Below, one piece after another: positions 22,927 to 24,374 of a stretch of 24,374 bases of DNA. The notes under the pieces were generated by a model. The model searched no databases. It was not told the origin of the DNA and worked only from the letters and a program-made list of their open reading frames with translations. The first letter of the stretch is position 1, and each line of letters starts with the position of its first letter. The translations under genes were made by a program, and so were the position numbers. Source of the DNA: Elysia marginata (lineage: Eukaryota > Mollusca > Gastropoda > Plakobranchidae); the NCBI GenBank assembly GCA_019649035.1, contig BMAT01004307.1, positions 77,470-101,843 of the forward strand, read 5' to 3'.

Positions 22927-24227
22927 GGTTTATTTATATAGCACTTTTAGTAGCCCTCTCCTTATAGCAAGCTCAAGGCACTTTACAATAGGTTACCAGT
23001 ATAATACATATCTATGAGAGAAATAAAATTACATGAAAAACTCTTTTGGTGCAACCTAGTATAGTGCAGTCAACTTAAGCCAAAGGGCTAGGGAACAGCC
23101 AATTCAATTTGAAACATCAGAACTTTAAGTTAAGTATAGATGGTAAAGAAAAACTACTAGTTGAAATCCTAAAACAGATTTGAGTTATCCATAACTTTGA
23201 AGTACATGTTTCAGAGTTTGAGTTAAAAGCACTCCAGTGTAGTTTGTGTTATTCAATTCTGTTTCAAAGGAATTTTTCTCAAGTTGACACTTGTTTTGTT
23301 GCCACAGAGACATACTAGTGTGGAAACGCTTGGCAGACATGTCGTTCCTGTGGAGTGTGTTGCAAGAGTTTAGCTCAAGTAAGTGAGAATTCCAGCCTTC
23401 TGGGTTCTTTTATAGTTTTAACCTATCATTTATGTGGCTTCTATGTCTTGGTTGACAACCAAAATTTAATTCTTATTGTCTTTATTTGAATGGAACTTTG
23501 ATTTTTATGATAAATTGATGATAGAAATGTTTGTACAGATTGCTTGCACAAGAAAAAGAAGGTTAAAGATTGTTCGTGTTTATCAGAGTAACACCAAAAC
23601 ATTGAAGATTCGTTGTGATCACTTCACAATGCTGGGGTGGAGAGGGAGGAGGGGGTGTCAAATTCCACAGCCAAAGTGCTTACAGATAATTGGCCAGCTT
23701 CATGGGTTCTGATTTTTTTTTTATACAGTAGATGTATTGCTATGAGTACGAGTGTGGTTCTTTAAAAACTGCAAGTTATTATAAAATGAAGTGGTTTTAG
23801 AAATTGAGTGTCTCCAACCCATAATAAAAAAAATAATTGAAAGGTTTCAAGCAAAAATATGATGACTAATGCCATTTTAAGCTTGTAGTTAATTTTTTTT
23901 TCAGATTTTTGTAACAAGTGTTTGGTTCCCTGTTAAAGCAATGGACATTGTCAGTAACTTGTTATCATCGTTCCTTTGCCTGATGGATAAGATTGGAAAT
24001 ATAAAGAGAGGCGCAAGTTTTTAGCCTGGTGTGACTCATTTTGCCCTGAAATCTTTTTGTATGTTCGTGTTTGCGCAGGCTGTGTGTTCCTGTACTACGT
24101 ATCTCCTGTGCTGCGCTCCCTGGTGGCTGTGGTGATGAACCACCTTGAGGTTTCTCGAGAGGCCAGAATGAAGAACTGTCCCCAGCACTTTGAGGCTGCA
24201 GTACGACTCGTCTACTGTCTTAAACAG
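813..24227 (+). CDS. INTS5: Integrator complex subunit 5, 20 exons, 3' end missing
   Basis: Joined CDS: 813-851, 5280-5481, 5820-5929, 6320-6474, 7119-7211, 9272-9476, 10108-10225, 11983-12058, 13047-13138, 14028-14086, 14886-15025, 15343-15451, 17436-17755, 18218-18495, 19465-19580, 20122-20379, 21467-21640, 22422-22555, 23308-23378, 24079-24227. Phases agree throughout, giving 966 codons without a stop. INTS5 is a nuclear helical-repeat scaffold of the metazoan Integrator. It pairs with INTS8 in the module holding PP2A, while INTS11 of the same complex cleaves snRNA 3' ends and nascent RNA at paused Pol II. The identity rests on colinear matches to recalled human INTS5 along the whole length, for example [45 protein letters not shown] and VTTER. 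There is no signal peptide or membrane segment. About 100 C-terminal residues lie past the window. The gene assignment is very secure; individual splice sites slightly less so. Confidence 0.95.
978..1220 (-). repeat. Left iteron array, ~33 bp units
   Basis: Three tandem units start at about 1106, 1139 and 1171, with a partial one from 1205. They share GGCTAAAATTTTCGTTTAT and a CTGTACA-type segment. A further related copy is at 978-1006. In reverse complement they resemble the array at 3432-3575, so the orientation is given as minus. A perfect 12-bp inverted repeat (1022-1033 and 1078-1089, ATTGGCCCGCTG) lies between the first copy and the tandem block. Confidence 0.75.
2020..2100. repeat. GA-rich microsatellite
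   Basis: Two impure (GA)n blocks, at about 2024-2056 and 2080-2100, are separated by a short unique segment. This is simple sequence. Confidence 0.85.
2956..2967. repeat. Poly-C tract (12 C)
   Basis: Twelve consecutive cytosines follow a T8 tract in intron 1. Confidence 0.9.
3432..3575 (+). repeat. Right iteron array, ~33-36 bp units
   Basis: Units begin at about 3464, 3499, 3532 and 3568 with ATAAAYAAAAT and contain GCCGWACCTGTGTA. A more diverged copy starts near 3432. The segment 3500-3528 matches the reverse complement of 978-1006 at 28 of 29 positions, so the two arrays are inverted copies of one family. Confidence 0.78.
3575..3665 (-). mobile_element. Possible tRNA-derived SINE head, degraded
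   Basis: On the minus strand TAGCTCAGTGGTCAGG (3644-3659) resembles a tRNA A box. GGTTCTAATTT (3581-3591) resembles a worn B box. The spacing is longer than in a tRNA, so a diverged SINE with an insertion is the likeliest reading. Confidence 0.35.
3801..4252. repeat. Foldback element with strong central hairpin
   Basis: The 56 bases at 3988-4043 form a near-perfect palindrome beginning AATCTGTTGGTTGTGATGCA, with arms of about 28 nt. A related copy of the left arm lies at 3818-3848 (24 of 29 matches). An outer inverted pair, CTGTGACAAAA at 3801 and its complement ending at 4252, brackets the structure. It resembles a foldback or MITE relic. No target-site duplication was identified. Confidence 0.55.
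5280..5481 (+). CDS. INTS5: INTS5 exon 2 (residues 14-81)
   Basis: A pyrimidine tract ending TTCTGTTCAG precedes the exon, and the donor is CACG|GTGAGC, leaving phase 1. The peptide begins [12 protein letters not shown] and contains [18 protein letters not shown] and LLFDEAI. These match the human EIKAFLTG, LLLLRSLPPARAAVLDH and VFDESV segments in order. This is the first conserved helical part of the protein. Confidence 0.92.
5482..5819 (+). other. INTS5 intron 2
   Basis: 338 bp, GTGAGC to TTGCAG. AT-rich; no feature seen. Confidence 0.85.
5820..5929 (+). CDS. INTS5: INTS5 exon 3 (residues 81-117)
   Basis: The acceptor is ACATTGCAG and the donor TCCTCT|GTGAGT. The exon enters in phase 1 and leaves in phase 0. 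The peptide includes [20 protein letters not shown] followed by PVVSS. The human counterpart is [21 protein letters not shown], nearly colinear residue for residue. Confidence 0.93.
5930..6319 (+). other. INTS5 intron 3
   Basis: 390 bp, GTGAGT to TTCAG, with a long T-rich tract before the acceptor. Nothing else seen. Confidence 0.85.
6320..6474 (+). CDS. INTS5: INTS5 exon 4 (residues 118-169)
   Basis: A strong polypyrimidine tract ends TTCCTTCAG, and the donor AAT|GTAAGT matches the consensus. The peptide [14 protein letters not shown], then [19 protein letters not shown], matches human WSIDLMGQLSSTYSG and HATGALNELLQLWMGCRAT. It leaves in phase 2. Confidence 0.94.
6475..7118 (+). other. INTS5 intron 4
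   Basis: 644 bp, GTAAGT to CCCAG. Its 3' half carries a dispersed repeat (about 6835-7035) related to one in intron 9. The rest is unremarkable. Confidence 0.8.
6835..7035. mobile_element. Dispersed repeat shared with intron 9, MITE-like
   Basis: The segment around 6957-6995 (ATTCTGTTCCTGTGAGGTTT) resembles 13330-13365 (ATTCTGTTCCAGTGGGGTTC). Both are preceded by GTATAC and followed, within 40-70 bp, by a GTATCCC motif. TTCAAACCTGGATAATTTG near 6843 and TTTGAACTATCCAAGCTGG near 6973 are roughly inverted. The pattern recalls pogo/Tigger-type non-autonomous elements; the superfamily is inference. Confidence 0.4.
7119..7211 (+). CDS. INTS5: INTS5 exon 5 (residues 169-200)
   Basis: The acceptor is CGTACCCAG and the donor ATTGG|GTGAGT. 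The split codon with exon 4 reads ATG. The peptide [20 protein letters not shown] then [11 protein letters not shown] contains the best-conserved INTS5 block; human has [24 protein letters not shown]. It leaves in phase 2. Confidence 0.96.
7212..9271 (+). other. INTS5 intron 5
   Basis: 2,060 bp, GTGAGT to GGTCAG. It contains GTCTAG-rich sequence at about 7460-7640, a GGGAAGGGAGGTAAC motif near 8020 and an AT palindromic tract near 8948-8970. No coding potential and no complete mobile element was recognised. Confidence 0.75.
9272..9476 (+). CDS. INTS5: INTS5 exon 6 (residues 200-268)
   Basis: The acceptor is TTGTGGTCAG and the donor GAG|GTGAAC. The peptide [20 protein letters not shown], then [19 protein letters not shown], matches human [20 protein letters not shown] and [19 protein letters not shown]. 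Between them is a short hydrophilic linker ([17 protein letters not shown]); the human protein has a longer Gly/Ser-rich loop there. This is the strongest single line of evidence for the gene. Confidence 0.97.
9477..10107 (+). other. INTS5 intron 6
   Basis: 631 bp, GTGAAC to TTTCAG. It opens with a T-rich tract and is otherwise plain AT-rich sequence. Confidence 0.8.
10108..10225 (+). CDS. INTS5: INTS5 exon 7 (residues 269-308)
   Basis: A T-rich tract ends TTTTTTTTCAG, and the donor is GTCT|GTAAGT. It enters in phase 0 and leaves in phase 1. The peptide contains [20 protein letters not shown] and TTDLVCV, matching human [20 protein letters not shown] and SGELVDCL. Confidence 0.94.
10654..10867. 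mobile_element. Short inverted-repeat element, MITE-like
   Basis: The left end 10654-10680 and the reverse complement of 10842-10867 both end in AATAAAGACC and begin TA(T)CAGT. They match at about three quarters of positions over 26 nt. The length is about 214 bp. Termini beginning CAGT next to TA fit Tc1/mariner/pogo-type elements, but this is inference. Confidence 0.4.
11066..11125. repeat. (CAT)n microsatellite, impure
   Basis: Runs of ATC/CAT triplets, broken by CTC, CAC and TCG units. Simple sequence. Confidence 0.85.
11580..11709 (-). mobile_element. tRNA-derived SINE relic, 5' truncated
   Basis: On the minus strand, GTAGATGCCCGGCTTTCAGA (from 11709), then GGTTCAAGTTC (11665-11675), mirror the head of the SINE at 19781 (GTAGATACCCGGCTTTCGGA). 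The B box is well kept, but the A box is absent beyond 11709, so the copy is truncated. Confidence 0.6.
11983..12058 (+). CDS. INTS5: INTS5 exon 8 (residues 308-333)
   Basis: A small 76-nt exon with acceptor ACGCCTACAG and donor AACAG|GTCAGT. With exon 7 it reads [20 protein letters not shown] then PGDYN, opposite human LKPPAVLSQLQQHLQGFP. It enters in phase 1 and leaves in phase 2. The donor sequence is tandemly duplicated 44 bp downstream, but only this site keeps the frame. Confidence 0.88.
12059..13046 (+). other. INTS5 intron 8, with two local tandem duplications
   Basis: 988 bp, GTCAGT to CGGCAG. The donor-proximal GTCAGTTTTC...GGCC segment recurs at 12103. A 28-bp unit at 12235-12262 is repeated at 12263-12290 with about two differences. 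Nothing else recognised. Confidence 0.8.
12235..12290. repeat. 28-bp direct tandem duplication
   Basis: Two adjacent copies of a unit containing TTAACAAAGATTTAGAAGAA are nearly identical, which suggests recent local duplication. Confidence 0.85.
13047..13138 (+). CDS. INTS5: INTS5 exon 9 (residues 333-364)
   Basis: The acceptor is TTTCACGGCAG and the donor CACAG|GTTAGT. The peptide [20 protein letters not shown], then [10 protein letters not shown], matches human [20 protein letters not shown] and LQFLVDTAMPAS. It leaves in phase 1. Confidence 0.93.
13139..14027 (+). other. INTS5 intron 9
   Basis: 889 bp, GTTAGT to TTTCAG. It contains a repeat at about 13285-13430 related to intron 4 and several A-runs. 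Otherwise no feature. Confidence 0.8.
13285..13430. mobile_element. Dispersed repeat shared with intron 4
   Basis: GTATAC, then ATTCTGTTCCAGTGGGGTTC, then GCAGTATCCCTA occur in the same order as in intron 4 (about 6919-7020). This indicates two diverged copies of one interspersed family. Confidence 0.4.
14028..14086 (+). CDS. INTS5: INTS5 exon 10 (residues 364-383)
   Basis: A 59-nt exon between acceptor TTGATTTCAG and donor ATTATG|GTGGGT. The peptide ends [13 protein letters not shown], opposite human VPDTVREACDRLI. The donor at 14087 is chosen over GTAAAA at 14091 because only the first keeps phase 0 into exon 11. Confidence 0.88.
14087..14885 (+). other. INTS5 intron 10
   Basis: 799 bp, GTGGGT to CCACAG. 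AT-rich; a duplicated GTTAACTGTTAACTGT motif lies near 14801-14818. No element identified. Confidence 0.8.
14886..15025 (+). CDS. INTS5: INTS5 exon 11 (residues 384-430)
   Basis: The acceptor is TGATCCACAG. The peptide [20 protein letters not shown], then [20 protein letters not shown], corresponds to human LLLLHLQKLVHHRG and [20 protein letters not shown]. No good GT donor follows. The best site is the GC donor AGCAG|GCAAGA at 15026, which joins exon 12 in phase 2 to give [11 protein letters not shown] (human RKRFLWQHQLL). A weaker GT donor (ATAC|GTTAGC at 15050) would add eight in-frame codons. Confidence 0.85.
15026..15342 (+). other. INTS5 intron 11, probable GC-AG intron
   Basis: 317 bp. 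The donor CAG|GCAAGA matches the tight consensus of GC-AG introns at -3 to -1 and +3 to +5, and the acceptor is TTTACAG. The alternative GT donor 24 nt downstream is poor (C at -1, T at +3). Confidence 0.7.
15343..15451 (+). CDS. INTS5: INTS5 exon 12 (residues 430-466)
   Basis: The acceptor is TTTGTTTACAG and the donor CACAG|GTACTG. The peptide [16 protein letters not shown], then [15 protein letters not shown], matches human FLWQHQLLGLLSVYT and GHLLSRARSPEE. It enters in phase 2 and leaves in phase 0. Confidence 0.92.
15515..15976. mobile_element. Terminal-inverted-repeat element, MITE-like
   Basis: TCAGACCTGCCATTC (15515-15529) and the reverse complement of 15962-15976 match at 14 of 15 positions. 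Inside each end are copies of TACTGATTTT (near 15552, 15581, 15609, 15921 and 15943). A perfect 9-bp stem lies at 15539-15559. The length of 462 bp and lack of coding potential fit a non-autonomous DNA transposon. A CAG-initial terminus suggests hAT, but I found no 8-bp duplication. Confidence 0.55.
16285..16355 (+). mobile_element. Possible SINE head, tRNA-like
   Basis: TGGCTCATTGAGG (16292-16304) resembles an A box. A segment about 40 nt later (AGGTCACAGAAGTC) sits where a B box would be but is strongly eroded. Tentative. Confidence 0.3.
17085..17290 (-). mobile_element. Two tRNA-like modules, possible dimeric SINE relic
   Basis: On the minus strand, TAGCTCTATTGGCAAAG (17269-17285), followed by AGAGGTTTCACTTAG, has A/B-box spacing. 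A similar module sits about 120 bp further on, with AGTTTAATAGAAAGG and ATAGGTTTAATCTAC. The two resemble each other, so a tandem or dimeric SINE is plausible. Confidence 0.35.
17436..17755 (+). CDS. INTS5: INTS5 exon 13 (residues 467-573), with lineage-specific linker
   Basis: The acceptor is TGTGTCACCAG and the donor TCAAG|GTACCA. Residues 467-497 ([20 protein letters not shown] onwards) align with human [20 protein letters not shown]. The middle, about 498-545, is rich in Pro, Ala, Ser and Gln and has no human counterpart. The end, [15 protein letters not shown] then RKIKKKQ, aligns loosely with human FTARFLRNLALLVGWEQ but carries an extra Lys/Arg cluster. This is the largest exon in the window and leaves in phase 2. 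Confidence 0.9.
17756..18217 (+). other. INTS5 intron 13
   Basis: 462 bp, GTACCA to TCCTAG. T-rich runs near 17785 and 17993; no other feature. Confidence 0.85.
18218..18495 (+). CDS. INTS5: INTS5 exon 14 (residues 573-666)
   Basis: The acceptor is TTCTTCCTAG and the donor CAAG|GTGAGA. The peptide [20 protein letters not shown], then [20 protein letters not shown], matches human [20 protein letters not shown] and [29 protein letters not shown] matches human RFFASLRLHG. A charged stretch ([13 protein letters not shown]) ends the exon. It leaves in phase 1. Confidence 0.93.
18496..19464 (+). other. INTS5 intron 14
   Basis: 969 bp, GTGAGA to AACAG. AT-rich. GGGATTCAACCCTGAAC near 18851 weakly recalls a reversed B box but has no partner A box. 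Nothing else seen. Confidence 0.8.
19465..19580 (+). CDS. INTS5: INTS5 exon 15 (residues 666-704)
   Basis: The acceptor is TTTATAACAG and the donor TACAAG|GTAGGT. The peptide [20 protein letters not shown], then [14 protein letters not shown], corresponds to human [20 protein letters not shown] and VLQLLVEGALHRG. It leaves in phase 0. Confidence 0.93.
19581..20121 (+). other. INTS5 intron 15
   Basis: 541 bp, GTAGGT to ACCAG. About half is occupied by a plus-strand SINE (19781 to about 20035). Confidence 0.85.
19781..20035 (+). mobile_element. tRNA-derived SINE
   Basis: The A box TGGCATCGTGG (19782-19792) and B box GTTTCAAGCCC (19833-19843) are spaced as in a tRNA. A body with a CCTTGAGAAAGGC motif follows, with A-rich sequence at the end near 20038. 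The head is shared with the minus-strand copy in intron 7. The 3' boundary is approximate. Confidence 0.72.
20122..20379 (+). CDS. INTS5: INTS5 exon 16 (residues 705-790), Ser-rich loop
   Basis: The acceptor is CTTATTTACCAG and the donor CCGAAA|GTAAGC. It opens with [10 protein letters not shown] (human NTELFGGQVD). A Ser/Asn/Glu-rich loop follows, including six consecutive serines. It then returns to a conserved block, [16 protein letters not shown] (human SVFHAGVIGRGLK). The loop is probably disordered. Phase 0 at both ends. Confidence 0.94.
20380..21466 (+). other. INTS5 intron 16
   Basis: 1,087 bp, GTAAGC to TACCAG. It contains a MITE-like element (about 20500-20775). The stretch 21150-21340 repeats ACAACGCT/ACAATACT motifs but forms no clear unit. 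No coding sequence. Confidence 0.8.
20498..20778. mobile_element. MITE-like element with 22-bp perfect inverted repeats
   Basis: GTGAAATCAGGCTTATGTCA (within 20523-20544) has a perfect 22-nt inverted copy at 20731-20752. The similarity extends outward with mismatches through CAACTT/CAACAT to GTATATAT on both sides, giving arms of about 45 bp. The whole is about 280 bp with no coding potential. Flanking TA-rich sequence prevents a firm target-site call. Confidence 0.65.
21467..21640 (+). CDS. INTS5: INTS5 exon 17 (residues 791-848)
   Basis: The acceptor is TCTATTACCAG and the donor AAGCAG|GTGAGA. The peptide [20 protein letters not shown] corresponds to human QEVIYNTQSLLSLLVHCC. The second half ([20 protein letters not shown], then [11 protein letters not shown]) is a Pro/Ala-rich linker with a ψKxE-type VKPE motif. 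Phase 0 at both ends. Confidence 0.92.
21698..21713. other. Assembly ambiguity: 4 N plus poly-C
   Basis: NNNN at 21698-21701 is followed by 12 C. This is probably a homopolymer that could not be resolved, so the true length here is uncertain. Confidence 0.95.
21857..22150 (+). mobile_element. tRNA-derived SINE with conserved central domain
   Basis: The A box TGGCAGAGAGG (21861-21871) and B box GGTTCAATTCC (21906-21916) are tRNA-spaced. CCTTGGGAAAGCAATTTTAC and then CAGTCCACCCACCTGTAAAA, TGGGTACCC follow. This type of domain recurs in invertebrate SINEs. The 3' end near 22150 is approximate. Confidence 0.75.
22422..22555 (+). CDS. INTS5: INTS5 exon 18 (residues 849-893)
   Basis: The acceptor is CACTGTCTCAG and the donor GAGAG|GTTTGC, which is weak at +3 and +4. 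The peptide [16 protein letters not shown], then [15 protein letters not shown], matches human SPEAAKAVAVTLVESVCP and LAWPPEEHARATVER. It leaves in phase 2. Confidence 0.92.
22556..23307 (+). other. INTS5 intron 18
   Basis: 752 bp, GTTTGC to CACAG. It contains a (TAA)n tract joined to a short palindromic repeat (22895-22992). The rest is unremarkable. Confidence 0.8.
22895..22992. repeat. (TAA)n microsatellite with dispersed-repeat tail
   Basis: About ten ATA/TAA units run to 22925. AGGTTTATTTATATAGCACT follows, and 40 bp on, CTCAAGGCACTTTACAAT, whose AGCACTTT and AAGGCACTTTA segments are loosely inverted. This pairing is common at retroposon-linked microsatellites in animals, so a repeat-family tail is likely. 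Confidence 0.55.
23308..23378 (+). CDS. INTS5: INTS5 exon 19 (residues 893-917)
   Basis: A 71-nt exon with acceptor TTGCCACAG and donor CTCAA|GTAAGT. The peptide [20 protein letters not shown] corresponds to human [20 protein letters not shown]. It enters in phase 2 and leaves in phase 1. Confidence 0.92.
23379..24078 (+). other. INTS5 intron 19
   Basis: 700 bp, GTAAGT to GCGCAG. An open frame at 23476-23712 has no recognisable protein character. No element identified. Confidence 0.8.
24079..24227 (+). CDS. INTS5: INTS5 exon 20 (residues 917-966), last exon in window
   Basis: The acceptor is TTTGCGCAG and the donor AAACAG|GTAAGT, a full consensus match. The peptide [20 protein letters not shown], then [14 protein letters not shown], corresponds to human ALCYCSVLLRGLLAALLG and HLEASCTLVAVMAEG. 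Phase 0. Read-through past the donor meets TGA at 24234. The last 17 nt of the exon are the first part of a 37-bp tandem repeat that extends to the window edge. Confidence 0.92.
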
Positions 24228-24374
24228 GTAAGTTGACTTGTCATTGGTCTACTGTCTTAAAGAGGTAAGTTGACTGGTCATTGGTCTACTGTCTTAAACA
24301 GGTAAGTTGACTGGTCATTGGTCTACTGTCTTAAAGAGGTAAGTTGACTGGTCATTGGTCTACTGTCTGAAGCA
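24211..24374 (+). repeat. 37-bp tandem repeat carrying the exon 20 splice donor
   Basis: Units start at 24211, 24248, 24285, 24322 and 24359, the last cut by the window edge. Each full unit has TCTACTGTCTTAAA, C/G, AG|GTAAGT, then TGACTKGTCATTGG. Unit 1 supplies the last 17 coding bases of exon 20 and its donor; the others lie in intron 20. Copies alternate AAACAG and AAAGAG. The fifth diverges at TCTGAAGCA. Confidence 0.95.

Noticed and set aside
24211-24374. CRISPR-like array because of regular spacing
   Set aside because: Units are directly adjacent with no unique spacers, in an animal gene. It is a minisatellite.

Overview
The window is nuclear genomic DNA from an intron-rich, AT-rich animal. 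It carries one gene on the + strand: the orthologue of Integrator complex subunit 5 (INTS5). Twenty coding exons can be joined in consistent phase from an ATG at 813 to a donor at 24227. Together they give 2,898 nt, or 966 codons. From recall, human INTS5 is 1,019 residues, so roughly the last 100 residues and the stop codon lie beyond the right edge. The best-conserved blocks are exon 5 ([12 protein letters not shown]), exon 6 ([13 protein letters not shown]), exon 7 ([10 protein letters not shown]), exon 16 (HLFGGK, YHGGVI) and exon 18 (VTTER). No second gene, cellular RNA gene, CRISPR array or bacterial-type operon was found.

Organism: the exon/intron structure, GT-AG introns and many tRNA-derived SINE relics point to an invertebrate metazoan. 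I infer a lophotrochozoan, most likely a gastropod mollusc, from the general look of the SINEs and short palindromic repeats. No search was run, so this is only an inference.

Layout: 1-690 is upstream DNA rich in TCTAGATCTAGA-type motifs. A TATA-like box at 694-700 precedes a short 5' UTR, and a good Kozak ATG at 813 starts a 13-codon first exon. Intron 1 (4.4 kb) holds inverted arrays of a ~33-36 bp repeat, GA-rich and poly-C tracts, and a strong hairpin. Exons 2-5 (5280-7211) encode the N-terminal quarter. Exons 6-12 (9272-15451) encode the middle, and intron 11 appears to be of the GC-AG class. Exons 13-16 (17436-20379) encode a linker with a lineage-specific insertion and a further helical section. 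Exons 17-20 (21467-24227) encode most of the C-terminal part. SINE relics and MITE-like inverted-repeat elements lie in introns 1, 4, 7, 9, 12, 15, 16 and 17. The window ends in a 37-bp tandem repeat that duplicates the end of exon 20 together with its splice donor.

The most notable observations are the repeated splice donor at the right edge, the probable GC-AG intron 11 with an in-frame alternative GT donor, the inverted iteron arrays in intron 1, and the contrast between at least 20 coding exons here and the nearly intronless coding region recalled for human INTS5. I see no evidence of a new defence, toxin or metabolic system.
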